Positions 44,725 to 54,358 are shown, counted from the first letter of the stretch. The stretch is 64,000 nt of DNA from Shinella zoogloeoides (GCF_022682305.1 NZ_CP093529.1:186001-250000), one strand, 5' to 3'. Notes: generated by a model from the letters alone, not told the origin. Numbers and translations: made by a program.

Positions 44725-45851
44725 TGCGCGGCGTCCGTGTCGTCGTCCGGCACCGCATGCGCCTCGACGGGCGATCCCTCGGTCACGTTTGCGAGGCCCT
44801 CGACGATCAGCGTTTCCCCGCCCTCAAGGCCGCTGTCGACAGTCCAGTTGCCGTTCGCCTGCTCGGAGACCGTGATGCGGCGCAGGGCCGCCTTGCCGTC
44901 GCCGTCGACGAGCAGGACATATCTGCCCTCGCGGTCCTGCTGCACCGCGCCGAGGGGAACCACGGGGCGCATCTTGCGCTCGGTCTCGGCGATGACGACC
45001 GTGACGAACTGGCCCGGCACGAGGAGGAGGGCCGGATTGGCGAACTGCGCCCGCACGGCGAGCGTTCCGGTCCGTTCGTCGATTTCGTTGCCGAAGAACT
45101 CGATCTTGCCTGTCCGATCGTAGGGCTGCCCGTTCGAAAGGCGCAGCGACGGCTCGAAGCGGCGGGCGAGTTCGTCCTTGCTGATCTCTCCGGCTGCCGT
45201 GCGCAAGTCCAGCACCGCCCGGTCGCTCACGGAGAAAACGACGCGGATCGGGTCCATCTGCACGACCCGCGCCAGCGCCGGCGAGCTGGCATTGACGAAG
45301 CTGCCCGCCGAAAGGGACGCCCCGCCGATGCGGCCGGCGAGGGGAGAGGTTATCCTGGTGTAGCTGAGATTGAGCTCGGCCTGCCGCACGCGGGCCTCCG
45401 CCGAAAGCACGGCCGCGCCCGCATTCTCGCGTGCCGCCTGGCTTTCCTCAAGCACCGCGCGGGAGACCGTCTGGCTCAGGGAGCGATTGCGCTCGAGGCG
45501 GCGCACGGCATCCGCTTCGGACGCCTTCGCGCTCGCCAGATTCGCCCGGGCTTCGTCCAGCGCGATCTCAAGGCCGCGCGCATCGATCAGGAAAAGCGGC
45601 TGGCCCGCCTCCACGACGCTTCCCTCGTCGAACAGCCGCTTTTCGATGAAGCCGTCGATACGGGAGCGCAGGTCGACGGAATCCATGGCCTCAACGCGGC
45701 CGACGAATTCGTGCCGGGGCGACACGTCCTCCACCTGAACCGTCATCGTGCCGACCGCCGCCGTCTGCGCCTGAAGGGCTGTCGGTGTAACGCTTAACGT
45801 CGCCAGAAGAACCAGGTGGCGCAGGTGCGTTTCACGGGGGAAGGGGAACAT
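44721..45851 (-). CDS. RND efflux periplasmic adaptor (membrane fusion protein)
   Basis: A 376-residue adaptor with a cleavable signal (about residues 1-28, ending ALQA-QT) rather than a lipobox. The order is typical: a lipoyl half '[39 protein letters not shown]', a coiled-coil hairpin (about 90-150), the second lipoyl half '[21 protein letters not shown]', and beta-barrel and membrane-proximal domains. GGAGTTCACC precedes the ATG at 45851. First gene of a three-gene unit with the pump and a UPF0114 protein; no local TetR regulator. Confidence 0.93.
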   Translation of the reverse strand: MFPFPRETHLRHLVLLATLSVTPTALQAQTAAVGTMTVQVEDVSPRHEFVGRVEAMDSVDLRSRIDGFIEKRLFDEGSVVEAGQPLFLIDARGLEIALDEARANLASAKASEADAVRRLERNRSLSQTVSRAVLEESQAARENAGAAVLSAEARVRQAELNLSYTRITSPLAGRIGGASLSAGSFVNASSPALARVVQMDPIRVVFSVSDRAVLDLRTAAGEISKDELARRFEPSLRLSNGQPYDRTGKIEFFGNEIDERTGTLAVRAQFANPALLLVPGQFVTVVIAETERKMRPVVPLGAVQQDREGRYVLLVDGDGKAALRRITVSEQANGNWTVDSGLEGGETLIVEGLANVTEGSPVEAHAVPDDDTDAAQ

Positions 45852-45948
45852 GGTGAACTCCGGCAATGAATGATCCGCAATAGGAAAAAACCGGAGCATC
45901 AGGCAAATCTCAGGCCCTGTCCGAGACGAGAATCCTGGGGAAGTTGGG

Positions 45949-45974
45949 TCCGTGCGCTCCATGGAACGCACGGA
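45949..45974. repeat. Near-perfect 26-nt inverted repeat
   Basis: TCCGTGCG pairs with CGCACGGA, and inner TCC with GGA, separated by single mismatches. It lies between the glycine-zipper lipoprotein gene and the fusion-protein gene, 28 nt beyond the former's stop. A terminator-like hairpin without a U-tract. Confidence 0.6.
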
Positions 45975-46001
45975 TATGTCGTGCCGACCGAGGGCCGGAT
46001 C

Positions 46002-46265
46002 CTATCGCCGGGGGCAATCGGCGATGTAGCGGCGGCCGTGGCGGTCGCGGAAGTAGCAGCGTCCCGGCTGGCCGGCGACATTGCCGATGACCGCTCCGGT
46101 CACGCCACCGATCGCCGCGCCGACGGCGGCTCCGCGTACGTTACCGGTAATCGCACCGCCGATCACTGCGCCCGAAGCCGCACCGATGCCCGCGCCGCGT
46201 TCCGTGGGTGTGCACCCTGCCAGAGCTAGCGTTCCGAAAAGGAAGAGAAAGGCAACCCGCTTCAT
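46002..46265 (-). CDS. Small glycine-zipper outer-membrane lipoprotein
   Basis: An 87-residue lipoprotein: a signal with lipobox LALAGC, then a glycine-zipper stretch ('GAGIGAASGAVIGGAITGNVRGAAVGAAIGGVTGAVIGNVAG') of the Gly-zipper_Omp/17-kDa antigen type, and a C-terminal cysteine-containing tail 'RCYFRDRHGRRYIADC'. TTAGGAG precedes the chosen ATG by 6 nt; an ATG two codons upstream is less well spaced. Such proteins sit in the outer membrane; the specific role is unknown. Confidence 0.85.
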   Translation of the reverse strand: MKRVAFLFLFGTLALAGCTPTERGAGIGAASGAVIGGAITGNVRGAAVGAAIGGVTGAVIGNVAGQPGRCYFRDRHGRRYIADCPRR

Positions 46266-46510
46266 GAGCATCTCCTAATGTTAATTGCCGACAGGCGCAC
46301 CGTAGGCATGGTGGCCGGCCTTGTCCATCCCCGCCGCCCCGCAACCTTAAAAAGTGATAGGCCTAAAACGGGTGCGAAAGCCGGGGCCAGGCTGTAGCGA
46401 CGTATCGGAATTCTGCCCTTTTCCGCTGCCAAAAGGCGGGTTAAGGGAATGTGGGCAGGTTCTGCGAGAGAGACGGAATTCGGCCTTCGAGCCGGAACCG
46501 GGGGCGAGAT

Positions 46511-48235
46511 ATGGACGATGAAGCTGGAAAGTCCGCCGCGCGCGCATTGTCCGATGCGGGCCTCGACGATTTTCTTCCGTTGTCTCCCGCCGAGGCCGAA
46601 ATCGTCTCCAGCCGGCGAGGATTCGGCATCGAGCGTGTGGGCGACGGGCTTCGGCCGAACGAGGAGCGCCCCGAACGCTCCGTACGGGCCGAGTTCCTGC
46701 GCTATCTCATCCTGAGGGACAGTAGCGCCTCCTCGCAAGGGCGGGGTCTGAAGCTGAGCGGGGCCTGGATCACCGGCGTTCTCGACCTCGAAGGCTGCCG
46801 TATTCCGAAGGATATCGGCCTCAAGGACTGCCATTTCGATTCCGTGCCCATCCTGCGCGCCGCCATCATCGACAGCCTGTTCCTCGACGGCTCCCGCCTG
46901 CCGGGCCTGCAGGCCGACCGGCTGGAGGCCCGAGGGTCCGTCTCCATGAAAGGCTCGGCCTTCACAGGCGCGGTCAGGATGATCGGCGCGCGCCTCGGCG
47001 GCACCATGGAAGCCGACGGCGTCACGCTCGAATGGCCCGGCGAGACCGCGCTGGATGCCGGCGGCATCGAGGTGCGGGGTAATGTCCTGCTGCGCGGCGG
47101 GCGCGTGAAGGGCAGCATCAATCTGGCGTCGGCGCGGCTCGGCGGGGGGATCAATACGGCCGGAGTGCATATCGAGCGGCCGGGCGAAATCGCGCTGAAC
47201 GGCGATGCCCTCGCTGCGGAAGGGGACTTCGTCCTGAGCGGCGCGGACATTGCCGGCGAGACGCGGCTGCTCTCCGTCCGGCTGGGCGGCGACGTCAATT
47301 GCACCGCCGTGACGCTCACCCAGCCCGGGGGATTTGCCCTGCGGCTCAACCACGCCGCGATCGCCGGCGCCTTCGTGCTGCGCGAGGATGCAAAGGTCGA
47401 CGGTGTGCTCGACCTGACGGCGGCCACTATCGGCGCGATCGACGACGACCGGGAAAGCTGGCCCAAGCCGGAAAACCTGCTTCTCAACCGATGCCAGTAC
47501 GGCGCCTTCATCGGCGGGCCGGTGGATGCGGCGAGCCGCCTCGAATGGCTGGGACGGCAGGCGCCCACCCGCTGGGCCACCGATTTCTGGCCGCAGCCTT
47601 ATGAACATCTCTCCGTGGTCTTCTGTGACATGGGGCATGACGAGGACGCCCGGGAAGTGCTGATCGCCAAGGAACGCTTGCAGCGGCGCGCCCGCCGTGG
47701 CCGCACACGCAGCGACCTGGTGCGCTTTCTCCTGACCCTCGGCGACGGTATCCTGAACATCACGGTGCGCTACGGCCGCCAGCCGCTCTACGCCCTGATC
47801 TGGATCCTGTTGTTCTGGGTCGTCGGCATCGGGGTCTTCTTCTTCGCATACAAGACCGGCGCGATGATGCCGAGCAGCCCGGTCATGCTGCGCTCGCTGG
47901 AATGGACGATGTGCAACCTGCCCGATACGCAGGAGCGCTACATGCCCTCCAGCGGCCAGAGCTGGCAGGGCCGCGCCAAAGCCGGTGAGACGCAGCTTAC
48001 CTGCTTCCTCAATCAGCCCGAGGCATCGAGCTATCCGGAATTCAATGCGGGAATGTACTCGCTGGACGTCCTGCTGCCGGTTCTGTCCATCGGCCAGAAG
48101 GATTACTGGCGGCCGAACTCCATGAAGCCGGGCGGGGGCTTTGCCCTGCGTTACTTCTTCTTCCACTCGATCATCGGCTGGGCGCTCGGCCTTCTGGCGG
48201 TCGCCGGCTTCTCGGGTCTGGTGAAATCGCGGTAG
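46511..48235 (+). CDS. Membrane protein with 48-residue beta-solenoid-like repeats
   Basis: A 574-residue protein of no recognised family. Residues about 75-310 show beta-solenoid-like short strands. Within this, three repeats of exactly 48 residues begin at 160, 208 and 256 with [AV]RLGG and continue 'GVTLEWPGETAL', 'GVHIERPGEIAL', 'AVTLTQPGGFAL'. Then come a polar segment, one membrane helix (about 423-447), an external loop with two cysteines and 'MYSLDVLLPVLSIGQKDYWRPN', and a second helix at the C terminus (about 545-570). An earlier ATG at 46451 is possible. A cytoplasmic solenoid on a two-helix anchor would suggest a scaffold. Confidence 0.8.
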   Translation: MDDEAGKSAARALSDAGLDDFLPLSPAEAEIVSSRRGFGIERVGDGLRPNEERPERSVRAEFLRYLILRDSSASSQGRGLKLSGAWITGVLDLEGCRIPKDIGLKDCHFDSVPILRAAIIDSLFLDGSRLPGLQADRLEARGSVSMKGSAFTGAVRMIGARLGGTMEADGVTLEWPGETALDAGGIEVRGNVLLRGGRVKGSINLASARLGGGINTAGVHIERPGEIALNGDALAAEGDFVLSGADIAGETRLLSVRLGGDVNCTAVTLTQPGGFALRLNHAAIAGAFVLREDAKVDGVLDLTAATIGAIDDDRESWPKPENLLLNRCQYGAFIGGPVDAASRLEWLGRQAPTRWATDFWPQPYEHLSVVFCDMGHDEDAREVLIAKERLQRRARRGRTRSDLVRFLLTLGDGILNITVRYGRQPLYALIWILLFWVVGIGVFFFAYKTGAMMPSSPVMLRSLEWTMCNLPDTQERYMPSSGQSWQGRAKAGETQLTCFLNQPEASSYPEFNAGMYSLDVLLPVLSIGQKDYWRPNSMKPGGGFALRYFFFHSIIGWALGLLAVAGFSGLVKSR

Positions 48236-48237
48236 CG

Positions 48238-48271
48238 CGTTCCCGGCGCGGCGCGTAGGTCGTCGGGAACG
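48238..48271 (+). terminator. Hairpin after the 48-residue-repeat gene
   Basis: CGTTCCCG pairs with CGGGAACG across an 18-nt, GC-rich loop, just past the stop codon. No T-run follows. Weak support. Confidence 0.35.
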
Positions 48272-48281
48272 TCTCTGGCGG

Positions 48282-48983
48282 TCAGGAACGGAAGAGGCGG
48301 CTGTACTGCGTCTCGTGCCAGGCGCTGGCCATGGCCATGGCGGGCGCGGCATTGCCGATCTCGTCGTCCTGCAGGGTGGAGGCCTTGCGGGCCGCGCGCT
48401 CGATGACGGGAGGGCTTGCGACGAGAATGCGCTGGCCGTCCGTGTGCCCGAGCGGCACGAGGCGGATGGCGGCGGTCACCTGGTTCTCCACGACGCTCCA
48501 CAACAGCCCGCGCAGCGCATCCTGCGGCGCGACCTGCCAGTGCGTGGCGGCGAGCGCGAACGCGGCGGGAAAGCCGAGCTTCCGGTCGGCGAGGGCTTCG
48601 GCCGTGGGCACGCCCAGCTCCTGAAGAATCCGCAGCAGGGACTCGCCCATCCGCCGGTCTTCCTGCTCGATCTCGCGGCTTTCCCGCGCGGCCGAAAGCC
48701 AGGCGTCGGCCTTGAGGAAGGCGGCTTGGTCGCCGTCTGCGAGAGCGTGCATCATGCGCCAGAACAGGGCGCCGTCGAGCGCCGCGTAGCTATGCTCAAG
48801 CAGGCCGAATATCCAGGCGTCGGCCGATGCCTCGTCCTTCACCGTGCCGACATGGACCGCCCATTCCAGCGCGCGGGAATAGGAGAACGCGCCGACCGGC
48901 TGGCTCGGGCTGACGAGCCGGAGCAGGTGGATCGGAAGGCTGCCGCCCCCGGCGACGCCGGGGGAAAGGGGCGTTTGCTGCAC
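48282..48983 (-). CDS. ureF: Urease accessory protein UreF
   Basis: A 233-residue helical maturation factor. 'LLRLVSPSQPVGAFSYSRALEWAVHVGTVKD' is the diagnostic UreF start, followed by 'RESREIEQEDRRMGESLLRIL', 'FPAAFALAATHWQV' and 'WSVVENQVTAAIRLVPLGHTDGQRIL'. It gates the UreG GTPase within the urease activation complex. The gene lies about 7 kb beyond ureG and 10 nt behind a GntP-type permease, instead of between ureE and ureG as in most rhizobia. Confidence 0.95.
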   Translation of the reverse strand: MQQTPLSPGVAGGGSLPIHLLRLVSPSQPVGAFSYSRALEWAVHVGTVKDEASADAWIFGLLEHSYAALDGALFWRMMHALADGDQAAFLKADAWLSAARESREIEQEDRRMGESLLRILQELGVPTAEALADRKLGFPAAFALAATHWQVAPQDALRGLLWSVVENQVTAAIRLVPLGHTDGQRILVASPPVIERAARKASTLQDDEIGNAAPAMAMASAWHETQYSRLFRS

Positions 48984-48993
48984 CGGCCGGAAC

Positions 48994-50430
48994 TCAGAAC
49001 GAGCCGAATGTCGCGCCGAGCGCGAAGACGGCGACGAGCGAGATGATGACGCTGACGATCACGGTCATCACCATGTCGAGATAGCTGCTGGAATGGGTCT
49101 GCTTGCTGATCTGCAACAGCAGCAGAACCGTACCGTTGTGCGGCAGCGCGTCGAGCGTACCCGCGCTGATGACGGTCAGGCGGTGCATCAGTTCCGGGTT
49201 GATGCCGTATTCGGCGGCAAGGCGCATGTACTCGCTGCCGAGCGCCCCGAGCGCGATCGCCATGCCGCCGGAGGCGGTGCCCGTCAGGGCGGCCAGCGTG
49301 TTCATCGCCACGACGAGCGACACGAGAGGACCGCCGGGCATCTTGAGGACCGCGTCGCGCACCAGTTCGAAGGCCGGCATCGCCGCGACGACGGCGCCGA
49401 AGCCCACGAGGCTCGCGACCGTGATGATGGGCAGGACCGACGAATTCGCGCCCGCATCGAGGCTCTCGCGCAGATTGCCGAAACGCTTGTAGTTGCAGAC
49501 GATAAGGGTGACGATCGCCGCGGCGAGCGCGATGAGGACGGCCCAGACGCCGATCGTGGAGGTGATGTTGATGCCGAGCATCTGTTCGGCGACGGAGAAG
49601 TCGACCCGTGGCAGCACCACCAGCGCCATGAGGAAGTTGACGGTGATGACGACGATCAGCGGCAGGACGGCGATGAAGAAGGGCGGGTTGGTGTTCGCGC
49701 GCTGGCCGTGCGTCAGTTCGCTGGGGTCGAAGTCGCCGGCGGCCGTCGCCTGCTCGCGCACCTTCTCGGTGATGACGGTCTCGCTGTCGTCCTCGACATA
49801 GCCTTCGCCCGCCGCGCGTGCCTTCGCTTCCGCGCGCGCCAGCCACCACATGCCGAAGGCGAAGGTGATGACCGAGGCGATGATGCCGAGGCCCGGCGCG
49901 GCGAAGGTCGTCGTGCCGAAGTAGGGCATGGGGATGGCGTTGTTGGTGGAGGGGCTGCCGGGCATGGCCGACATGGTGAAGGTGAAGGCGCCGAGACCGA
50001 TCGCCGCCGGCATCAGCCGGGCGGGGATGTTTGCGGCGCGGAACATCTCACGGGTCATCGGCACGAGGACGAAGAACGCCACGAACACGCTCACGCCGCC
50101 GTAGGTCACGACCGCTGAGGCAAGGACCACCGAAAGCATGGTCCGCTTCACGCCGAGCTTTTCCGTCAGGTAGTGGGCGATCGAAGTGATCGAGCCGCTA
50201 TCGTCCATCATCTTGCCGAAGATGCCGCCCAGGAGGAAGAGCGGCAGCCATTGTGCGACGAAGCGCGAGGTGCCGGCCATGAACGTTCCCGTCCAGTGCG
50301 GCAGCAGGGGCTGGCCCGAAAGAAGGGCCACGATCAGCGCCGCGGCGGGGGCGAGCAGGAGAACGCTCCATCCGCGGTAGGCGAACCACATCAGGAACCC
50401 GAGGCCCAGTAGAATGCCCAACAAACCCAT
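48994..50430 (-). CDS. GntP-type carboxylate/gluconate permease
   Basis: A 478-residue membrane protein with about 12 segments, starting 'MGLLGILLGLGFLMWFAYRGWSVLLLAPAAALIVALLSG'. 'LGGIFGKMMDDSGS' and 'GAFTFTMSAMPGSPSTNNAIP' match the GntP/ion-transporter superfamily, as does the C-terminal 'GGMAIALGALGSEYMRLA' plus 'TLDALPHNGTVLLLLQI'. Relatives carry gluconate, short-chain fatty acids or hydroxybutyrate with H+. The substrate is not assignable. Co-directional with ureF 10 nt downstream. Confidence 0.85.
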   Translation of the reverse strand: MGLLGILLGLGFLMWFAYRGWSVLLLAPAAALIVALLSGQPLLPHWTGTFMAGTSRFVAQWLPLFLLGGIFGKMMDDSGSITSIAHYLTEKLGVKRTMLSVVLASAVVTYGGVSVFVAFFVLVPMTREMFRAANIPARLMPAAIGLGAFTFTMSAMPGSPSTNNAIPMPYFGTTTFAAPGLGIIASVITFAFGMWWLARAEAKARAAGEGYVEDDSETVITEKVREQATAAGDFDPSELTHGQRANTNPPFFIAVLPLIVVITVNFLMALVVLPRVDFSVAEQMLGINITSTIGVWAVLIALAAAIVTLIVCNYKRFGNLRESLDAGANSSVLPIITVASLVGFGAVVAAMPAFELVRDAVLKMPGGPLVSLVVAMNTLAALTGTASGGMAIALGALGSEYMRLAAEYGINPELMHRLTVISAGTLDALPHNGTVLLLLQISKQTHSSSYLDMVMTVIVSVIISLVAVFALGATFGSF

Positions 50431-50488
50431 AAGCCAATCCTCGAATATATTCCGTTAGAATCCAAGCGCGCGAAGCAAGTCCATAGCA

Positions 50489-50501
50489 CTAAAGCATTTT
50501 C
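50489..50501. repeat. Copy of the dispersed 13-mer, CTAAAGCATTTTC
   Basis: The exact complement of the 13-mer at 40950-40962 and 54319-54331. It lies in the 158-bp gap upstream of the GntP-type gene, in its promoter area. Confidence 0.6.
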
Positions 50502-50588
50502 AGGCGATACTATTCAAGTGGGCGCGATGTGGTGCTCTTAGCGTGCCTTGCCGGACGGCCGCCGCCGGGACGGTCCGGCTGCGGACCT

Positions 50589-51773
50589 TCACCGACCCGT
50601 CTCGTTTCCTGTGAAGCGCCGTCCGTCCGGCAGGAAGACCGTCAGCGGAAGCGCGATCGCGCTCGAGGCGACAGCCTCGGCGAAGTCGATCGGCGCGGCC
50701 TGTGTCTGGCCGGTGACGAGGGCGTTGTGCGAGATCCGGTTGTTCTCGACGAGCCTCGTCATCGTCTCGGACTGGGCGAAGACGGTGTGGCCGCCGCCGT
50801 CCACCTTCGAGACGTCGATCACCGTGATGCCGCTGCGTTGCAGGAGGGCGATATCGTCGACGTTGCCGACGCGCGGGTGCCCGCCGGCCAGGAAACGCGA
50901 AAGGCCGATTGCCCGGTCGCGCTGCGAGATCAGGATCGTGAAGGGCGAGGGCAGGGTGCCGATATCGTGGACCTGACCCTTGAAAACATCGACGTCGATA
51001 TCCGGCGCGGCCAGGACGACGCCGCCGAAGCGCTTGAAATAGCGGGACTTTCCACGAAGCGCGAGTGTCCGCAGCGCCTCCATCGCCACGAAGGCGCCCA
51101 TCGAATGGGCGACGAGGACGATGTCCTTCGCCTTTGTCTGCGCGGCTAGCTCGATCGTGTCGGCCAGTCCGTCCCGGGCGAAGATCGCGCTGTCGCGGTC
51201 GAACACGTAGAGCGGCAGCGAGCCGGCCGAGGGCCAGGCGTAGTGCAGCGGCACGGACTGGATGTCGAAGTCGGACACGATCTGCGCCGCCCGGAAAAGG
51301 CTCTCGGAGATGTTGTTGTTGTAGCCGTGGACGAAGATGAAGATTTCCCGGTCCTGCGGCGGAAGCCGTTCCAGGGTGGCATTGATCTGCGCGATGATCT
51401 GCGCGCGGCTGTCGATGTCGTGATAGACGGCGGTGAACCGGCGCTTGGGATCGTTTCCGCCGACGGGGACCTGGCCCAGTGCGCGATTGGCAGGGGCGCT
51501 GACGTCGAAACGAGCGAAGCTGAGCGCAAGCGAACGGTCGGCGGTGAATGGACCGCCTGCCGCGTCCGTTCTCTTCCGGTTCGTCGACAGGAAGATCGGT
51601 GTGGTCTCGTCCCTGTCCTGCACCGTGCCGGCGGCGTAGAGGCCCGTGGGCGCGCGCTGCATCGAGCAGGCGTTCAAGGTGAGGATGGCGCACAGGGCGA
51701 GCAGGAACGCCCCGCCTTTGCGGGGCCTGCGTTCGTCACGAATCGCGAGGCCGTTCGGATAGGAAGGCGTCAT
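50589..51773 (-). CDS. Alpha/beta hydrolase of the DUF900 family, putative lipoprotein
   Basis: A 394-residue secreted hydrolase. A hydrophobic signal ends in LNAC (residues about 33-36), a likely lipobox after an unusually long charged N region. The DUF900 core follows: 'EIFIFVHGYNNNISESLFRAAQIVSDF', 'PLHYAWPSAGS', nucleophile elbow AHSMGA, 'VVLAAPDIDVDVF', and a histidine in 'VDGGGHTVFAQ'. Esterase-type activity is likely but the substrate is unknown. Located upstream of the GntP permease on the same strand. Confidence 0.85.
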   Translation of the reverse strand: MTPSYPNGLAIRDERRPRKGGAFLLALCAILTLNACSMQRAPTGLYAAGTVQDRDETTPIFLSTNRKRTDAAGGPFTADRSLALSFARFDVSAPANRALGQVPVGGNDPKRRFTAVYHDIDSRAQIIAQINATLERLPPQDREIFIFVHGYNNNISESLFRAAQIVSDFDIQSVPLHYAWPSAGSLPLYVFDRDSAIFARDGLADTIELAAQTKAKDIVLVAHSMGAFVAMEALRTLALRGKSRYFKRFGGVVLAAPDIDVDVFKGQVHDIGTLPSPFTILISQRDRAIGLSRFLAGGHPRVGNVDDIALLQRSGITVIDVSKVDGGGHTVFAQSETMTRLVENNRISHNALVTGQTQAAPIDFAEAVASSAIALPLTVFLPDGRRFTGNETGR

Positions 51774-51905
51774 TGCGGCTCTTCGCGATACGGGGTTGTG
51801 TTGAAAACGGCGCTTCTGCCGGTGCCGGCACGTACAATCTCAGTTCTTCCGGCAAAGTCCCGGTCTCCGGCCGTCATAAGGTTCCCCGTTCATGGCGCTC
51901 CGAAG

Positions 51906-51933
51906 GCGACGCGGCGGAAAGCCGCCGCGTCGC
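51906..51933. terminator. Hairpin after the SH3-domain gene
   Basis: GCGACGCGGCGG pairs perfectly with CCGCCGCGTCGC (12 bp) around an AAAG loop, about 40 nt beyond the minus-strand SH3-protein stop. No U-tract follows. A probable terminator or 3' stabiliser. Confidence 0.6.
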
Positions 51934-51969
51934 TCCAGCGCTTTTCTAGATAGTCCTGGTGTCTGCGTC

Positions 51970-52311
51970 TCAGCGGACGCAGACGTGTCCGCGCGCACCG
52001 AAGAAGCAGACGGTGCCGCGACCCGGGCGATGGTGACCGCCGCCGACGCGGTCGAGGAAGCGGGAGTTGATCCAGCCGGTGCGGCCGCGGCGCGGCTGCA
52101 CATGGCACCAGCGGAGCGAACGGTCGCAACGGTTCACGCGCACGCGCTCGCGGGAATGCACGGTGCCGACGACCCGGTAGTTATGGCTCGGCCCGGAGCG
52201 AAGCTGGGTCGTTCTGGTGACGACCGCGGATGCGGCCTGGGCTTCAGCCACGCCAGAGAGCGCCATGGCGCCAAAAACGATCATGACCGAGAACAGTTTC
52301 TTCAGGAACAT
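51970..52311 (-). CDS. Secreted bacterial SH3-domain protein
   Basis: A 113-residue exported protein: a signal peptide (MFLKKLFSVMIVFGAMALSGVAEAQA) followed by one SH3b domain, 'VVTRTTQLRSGPSHNYRVVGTVHSRERVRVNRCDRSLRWCHVQ', ending 'GRTGWINSRFLDRV'. Cysteines at the domain ends (NRC, RWC, VCFF, HVCVR) may form disulfides. SH3b domains often bind peptidoglycan. AAGGAGAGATCC precedes the ATG at 52311, chosen over an upstream in-frame ATG lacking a signal. Confidence 0.87.
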   Translation of the reverse strand: MFLKKLFSVMIVFGAMALSGVAEAQAASAVVTRTTQLRSGPSHNYRVVGTVHSRERVRVNRCDRSLRWCHVQPRRGRTGWINSRFLDRVGGGHHRPGRGTVCFFGARGHVCVR

Positions 52312-52451
52312 GGATCTCTCCTTCAGTTCGAATTGTACCGGAGCCGGTTGTGGACTCACGGGGCCATGAAGTCAGCGAACGCCGCGCTTGGCAAGGTCAT
52401 TTTTGGCCCTTCCGCGATTTTCGGAAGGGGAAGCGGCGGGCCTGTCGGCGT

Positions 52452-53237
52452 CTATTGAAGGGCTTCGCTCAGCGCCGTGGCGGCGGCATACCAGGTCATG
52501 CCGTGATCGAACGCGCCCGTTTCGAGGAAGTGCAGCGTTTCCATGACGACAATGGGGTTGAACATCATGAATGTATGCGTCGCGTGCACCACCAGATGGT
52601 CGGCAGCGCCCTCCAGCCGGGTGGAGGCGACCGTGACCTTGCCGTCATCCGGTCCGGTGAGGATGGAGGCGTAGATCGGATTGAGGGAGATGTCGCCGGC
52701 AATGATGCCGAGGGAGAAGTCGGGCTTCGGCAGCGTTGCTGGCGTCGCGGTCCGGTCCGTTCCCAGTTCCAGTCCGGCGGGGCCGTTGATCCAGTAGAAG
52801 GGCTGAAGGTCGCCGAAGACGTCGACGATCTCGGACCCCTGGTTCGGTGGGGCGAGCATCACCACGCGCCCGAGATTTTCCGGGCGATGGCCGGCCAGCC
52901 AGTAGCGCACGAGGATGCCGCCCATGGAATGGGTGACGAAATTGACGCGGTGCGGCCCGCATTCGGCAACCGCCGCGCCGACATGGTCGGCAAGCGCGGC
53001 GATGGTGTCGGTCGTGGAGGGATAGTCCCTGTTGACGACATGATAGCCCTTGGAGGCCAACAGTTTCTCGACCAGCCAGAGCGAGCCGCTACCGCGCGCA
53101 AGCCCGTGCATGAGGACCGCGCATTCGCCCGCGTCCTGCTGCGCCCTTACAGGCGGGGACGGCAGCAGACAGGCAAGCACGAGAAGGAGGCGGAGCGCCG
53201 GAAACGGCGTGTGGCTCCGCCTCCGGCCGTCACGCAT
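52452..53237 (-). CDS. Secreted lipase/alpha-beta hydrolase
   Basis: A 261-residue hydrolase with an N-terminal signal ('[19 protein letters not shown]'). Oxyanion segment '[37 protein letters not shown]', nucleophile elbow THSMGG, and '[15 protein letters not shown]' mark a PGAP1/lipase-like fold; the histidine may be in 'HATHTFMM'. It probably cleaves esters in the periplasm or outside. The start overlaps the AI-2E family gene by 8 nt, so they form a pair. Confidence 0.85.
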   Translation of the reverse strand: MRDGRRRSHTPFPALRLLLVLACLLPSPPVRAQQDAGECAVLMHGLARGSGSLWLVEKLLASKGYHVVNRDYPSTTDTIAALADHVGAAVAECGPHRVNFVTHSMGGILVRYWLAGHRPENLGRVVMLAPPNQGSEIVDVFGDLQPFYWINGPAGLELGTDRTATPATLPKPDFSLGIIAGDISLNPIYASILTGPDDGKVTVASTRLEGAADHLVVHATHTFMMFNPIVVMETLHFLETGAFDHGMTWYAAATALSEALQ

Positions 53238-54267
53238 CCGCGGTCTCGGCCGGCTTGTTCGCCAGGATCGCCGCAAGCCAGCGCGCTGCGGGCGAGCCTT
53301 CGCAATAGGTGACGAATGCGATGAGTATCGGCACGCCGAGGAAGGCGCCCGCCATGCCCCACATGAAGCTCCAGAAGAATACGGCGAAGATCACCGCGAG
53401 CGGGGAGAGCGACAGCGATGCGCCGGCCAGCCGCGGCTCCAGATAGCTGCCGATGATGAACTGGATGATGTTCAGGCTGGCGAAGATGACGAGGACCATT
53501 TCCCAGGACCCGAAATGGGCGACCGCGAAGATCGTCGGCAGGAAGGTGGCCACGAAGGGGCCGATGAACGGAATATAGTTGAGGGCGAAGGCGATGGCGC
53601 CCCAGGCCGAGGCCAGTTCCAGCCCCATGCCCAGCGTGAAGACCCAGACGAAGAAGCCGGTCAGCAGGCTGGCGACGGTGCGCACGATCATGAAGCGCCG
53701 CAGCTTGACGGCGATGGTGCTGTTGGCGGCGAGGATACGGCTGCCGTAGGGCTGGGCTTCCGGCGCGGCGAGGCGCGCGCCGAATTCCTCGACCTCGAGA
53801 AGCCCGAGCATGACGAAGATCAGCACGAGGACCGTGAAGCCCGCGAAGCTGTTCAGCCGGCCGGCCGTGCTCTGCATGACGCCGACGAGCCAGCGCACGT
53901 CGAACCGGTCCGACAGGGTCCCCATGACGGGAATGCCATGCTGCTCCAGCCAGTCCGCCCAGATCGTATAGACCGCCTGGAGCTGTTCGGCGTTGAGGAA
54001 CAGCCAGCGGCCGACCTGCGTGAGGCCCCAGGCGACGGCGAAGCCGAGCGCCAGGATGACCGCCATGGTCAGTGAAAGGGTGATGAACAGCGCGACGAGG
54101 CGCGGCATCCGGCGCTGCAGGGCGAACTGGCACGGCCACATGAGCGCGATGACGATCAGGGAGAAGAAGAGCGGCGCGAAGATCGACTGCGCAACGTTAA
54201 GAAGAGCGAGAACCAGAATTCCGGTGCTGATCGCGCCGAACATGCCCTTGTTGCCAGCGCCAGTCAT
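53230..54267 (-). CDS. AI-2E family (PerM/UPF0118) transporter
   Basis: A 345-residue membrane protein with seven to eight segments. The C-terminal '[23 protein letters not shown]', '[48 protein letters not shown]' are the family signature. Members include TqsA and sodium/proton antiporter-like proteins; the substrate cannot be told from sequence. The first of a two-gene unit with the secreted hydrolase. An intergenic repeat region lies upstream. Confidence 0.9.
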   Translation of the reverse strand: MTGAGNKGMFGAISTGILVLALLNVAQSIFAPLFFSLIVIALMWPCQFALQRRMPRLVALFITLSLTMAVILALGFAVAWGLTQVGRWLFLNAEQLQAVYTIWADWLEQHGIPVMGTLSDRFDVRWLVGVMQSTAGRLNSFAGFTVLVLIFVMLGLLEVEEFGARLAAPEAQPYGSRILAANSTIAVKLRRFMIVRTVASLLTGFFVWVFTLGMGLELASAWGAIAFALNYIPFIGPFVATFLPTIFAVAHFGSWEMVLVIFASLNIIQFIIGSYLEPRLAGASLSLSPLAVIFAVFFWSFMWGMAGAFLGVPILIAFVTYCEGSPAARWLAAILANKPAETADA

Positions 54268-54296
54268 GCGAGCCTCGAGATTGGGTCTATGCCGAA

Positions 54297-54335
54297 CCTA
54301 AAGCATTTCCGGTTCACCGAAAATGCTTTAGGTTT
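54297..54335 (+). terminator. Long hairpin with T-tract, repeat-type element
   Basis: CCTAAAGCATTTCCGGT (54297-54313) pairs with ACCGAAAATGCTTTAGG (54316-54332), one mismatch in 17 bp, followed by TTTTTG. No plus-strand gene ends nearby, so despite its terminator look it is probably a rhizobial-type intergenic repeat. The right arm contains the dispersed 13-mer. Confidence 0.6.
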
Positions 54336-54358
54336 TTGTTTTTACTGCATTATCCGAC

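Noticed and set aside
54297..54335. A functional terminator for a plus-strand transcript
   Set aside because: No plus-strand gene precedes it; neighbouring genes are on the minus strand. A repeat-element explanation is preferred.
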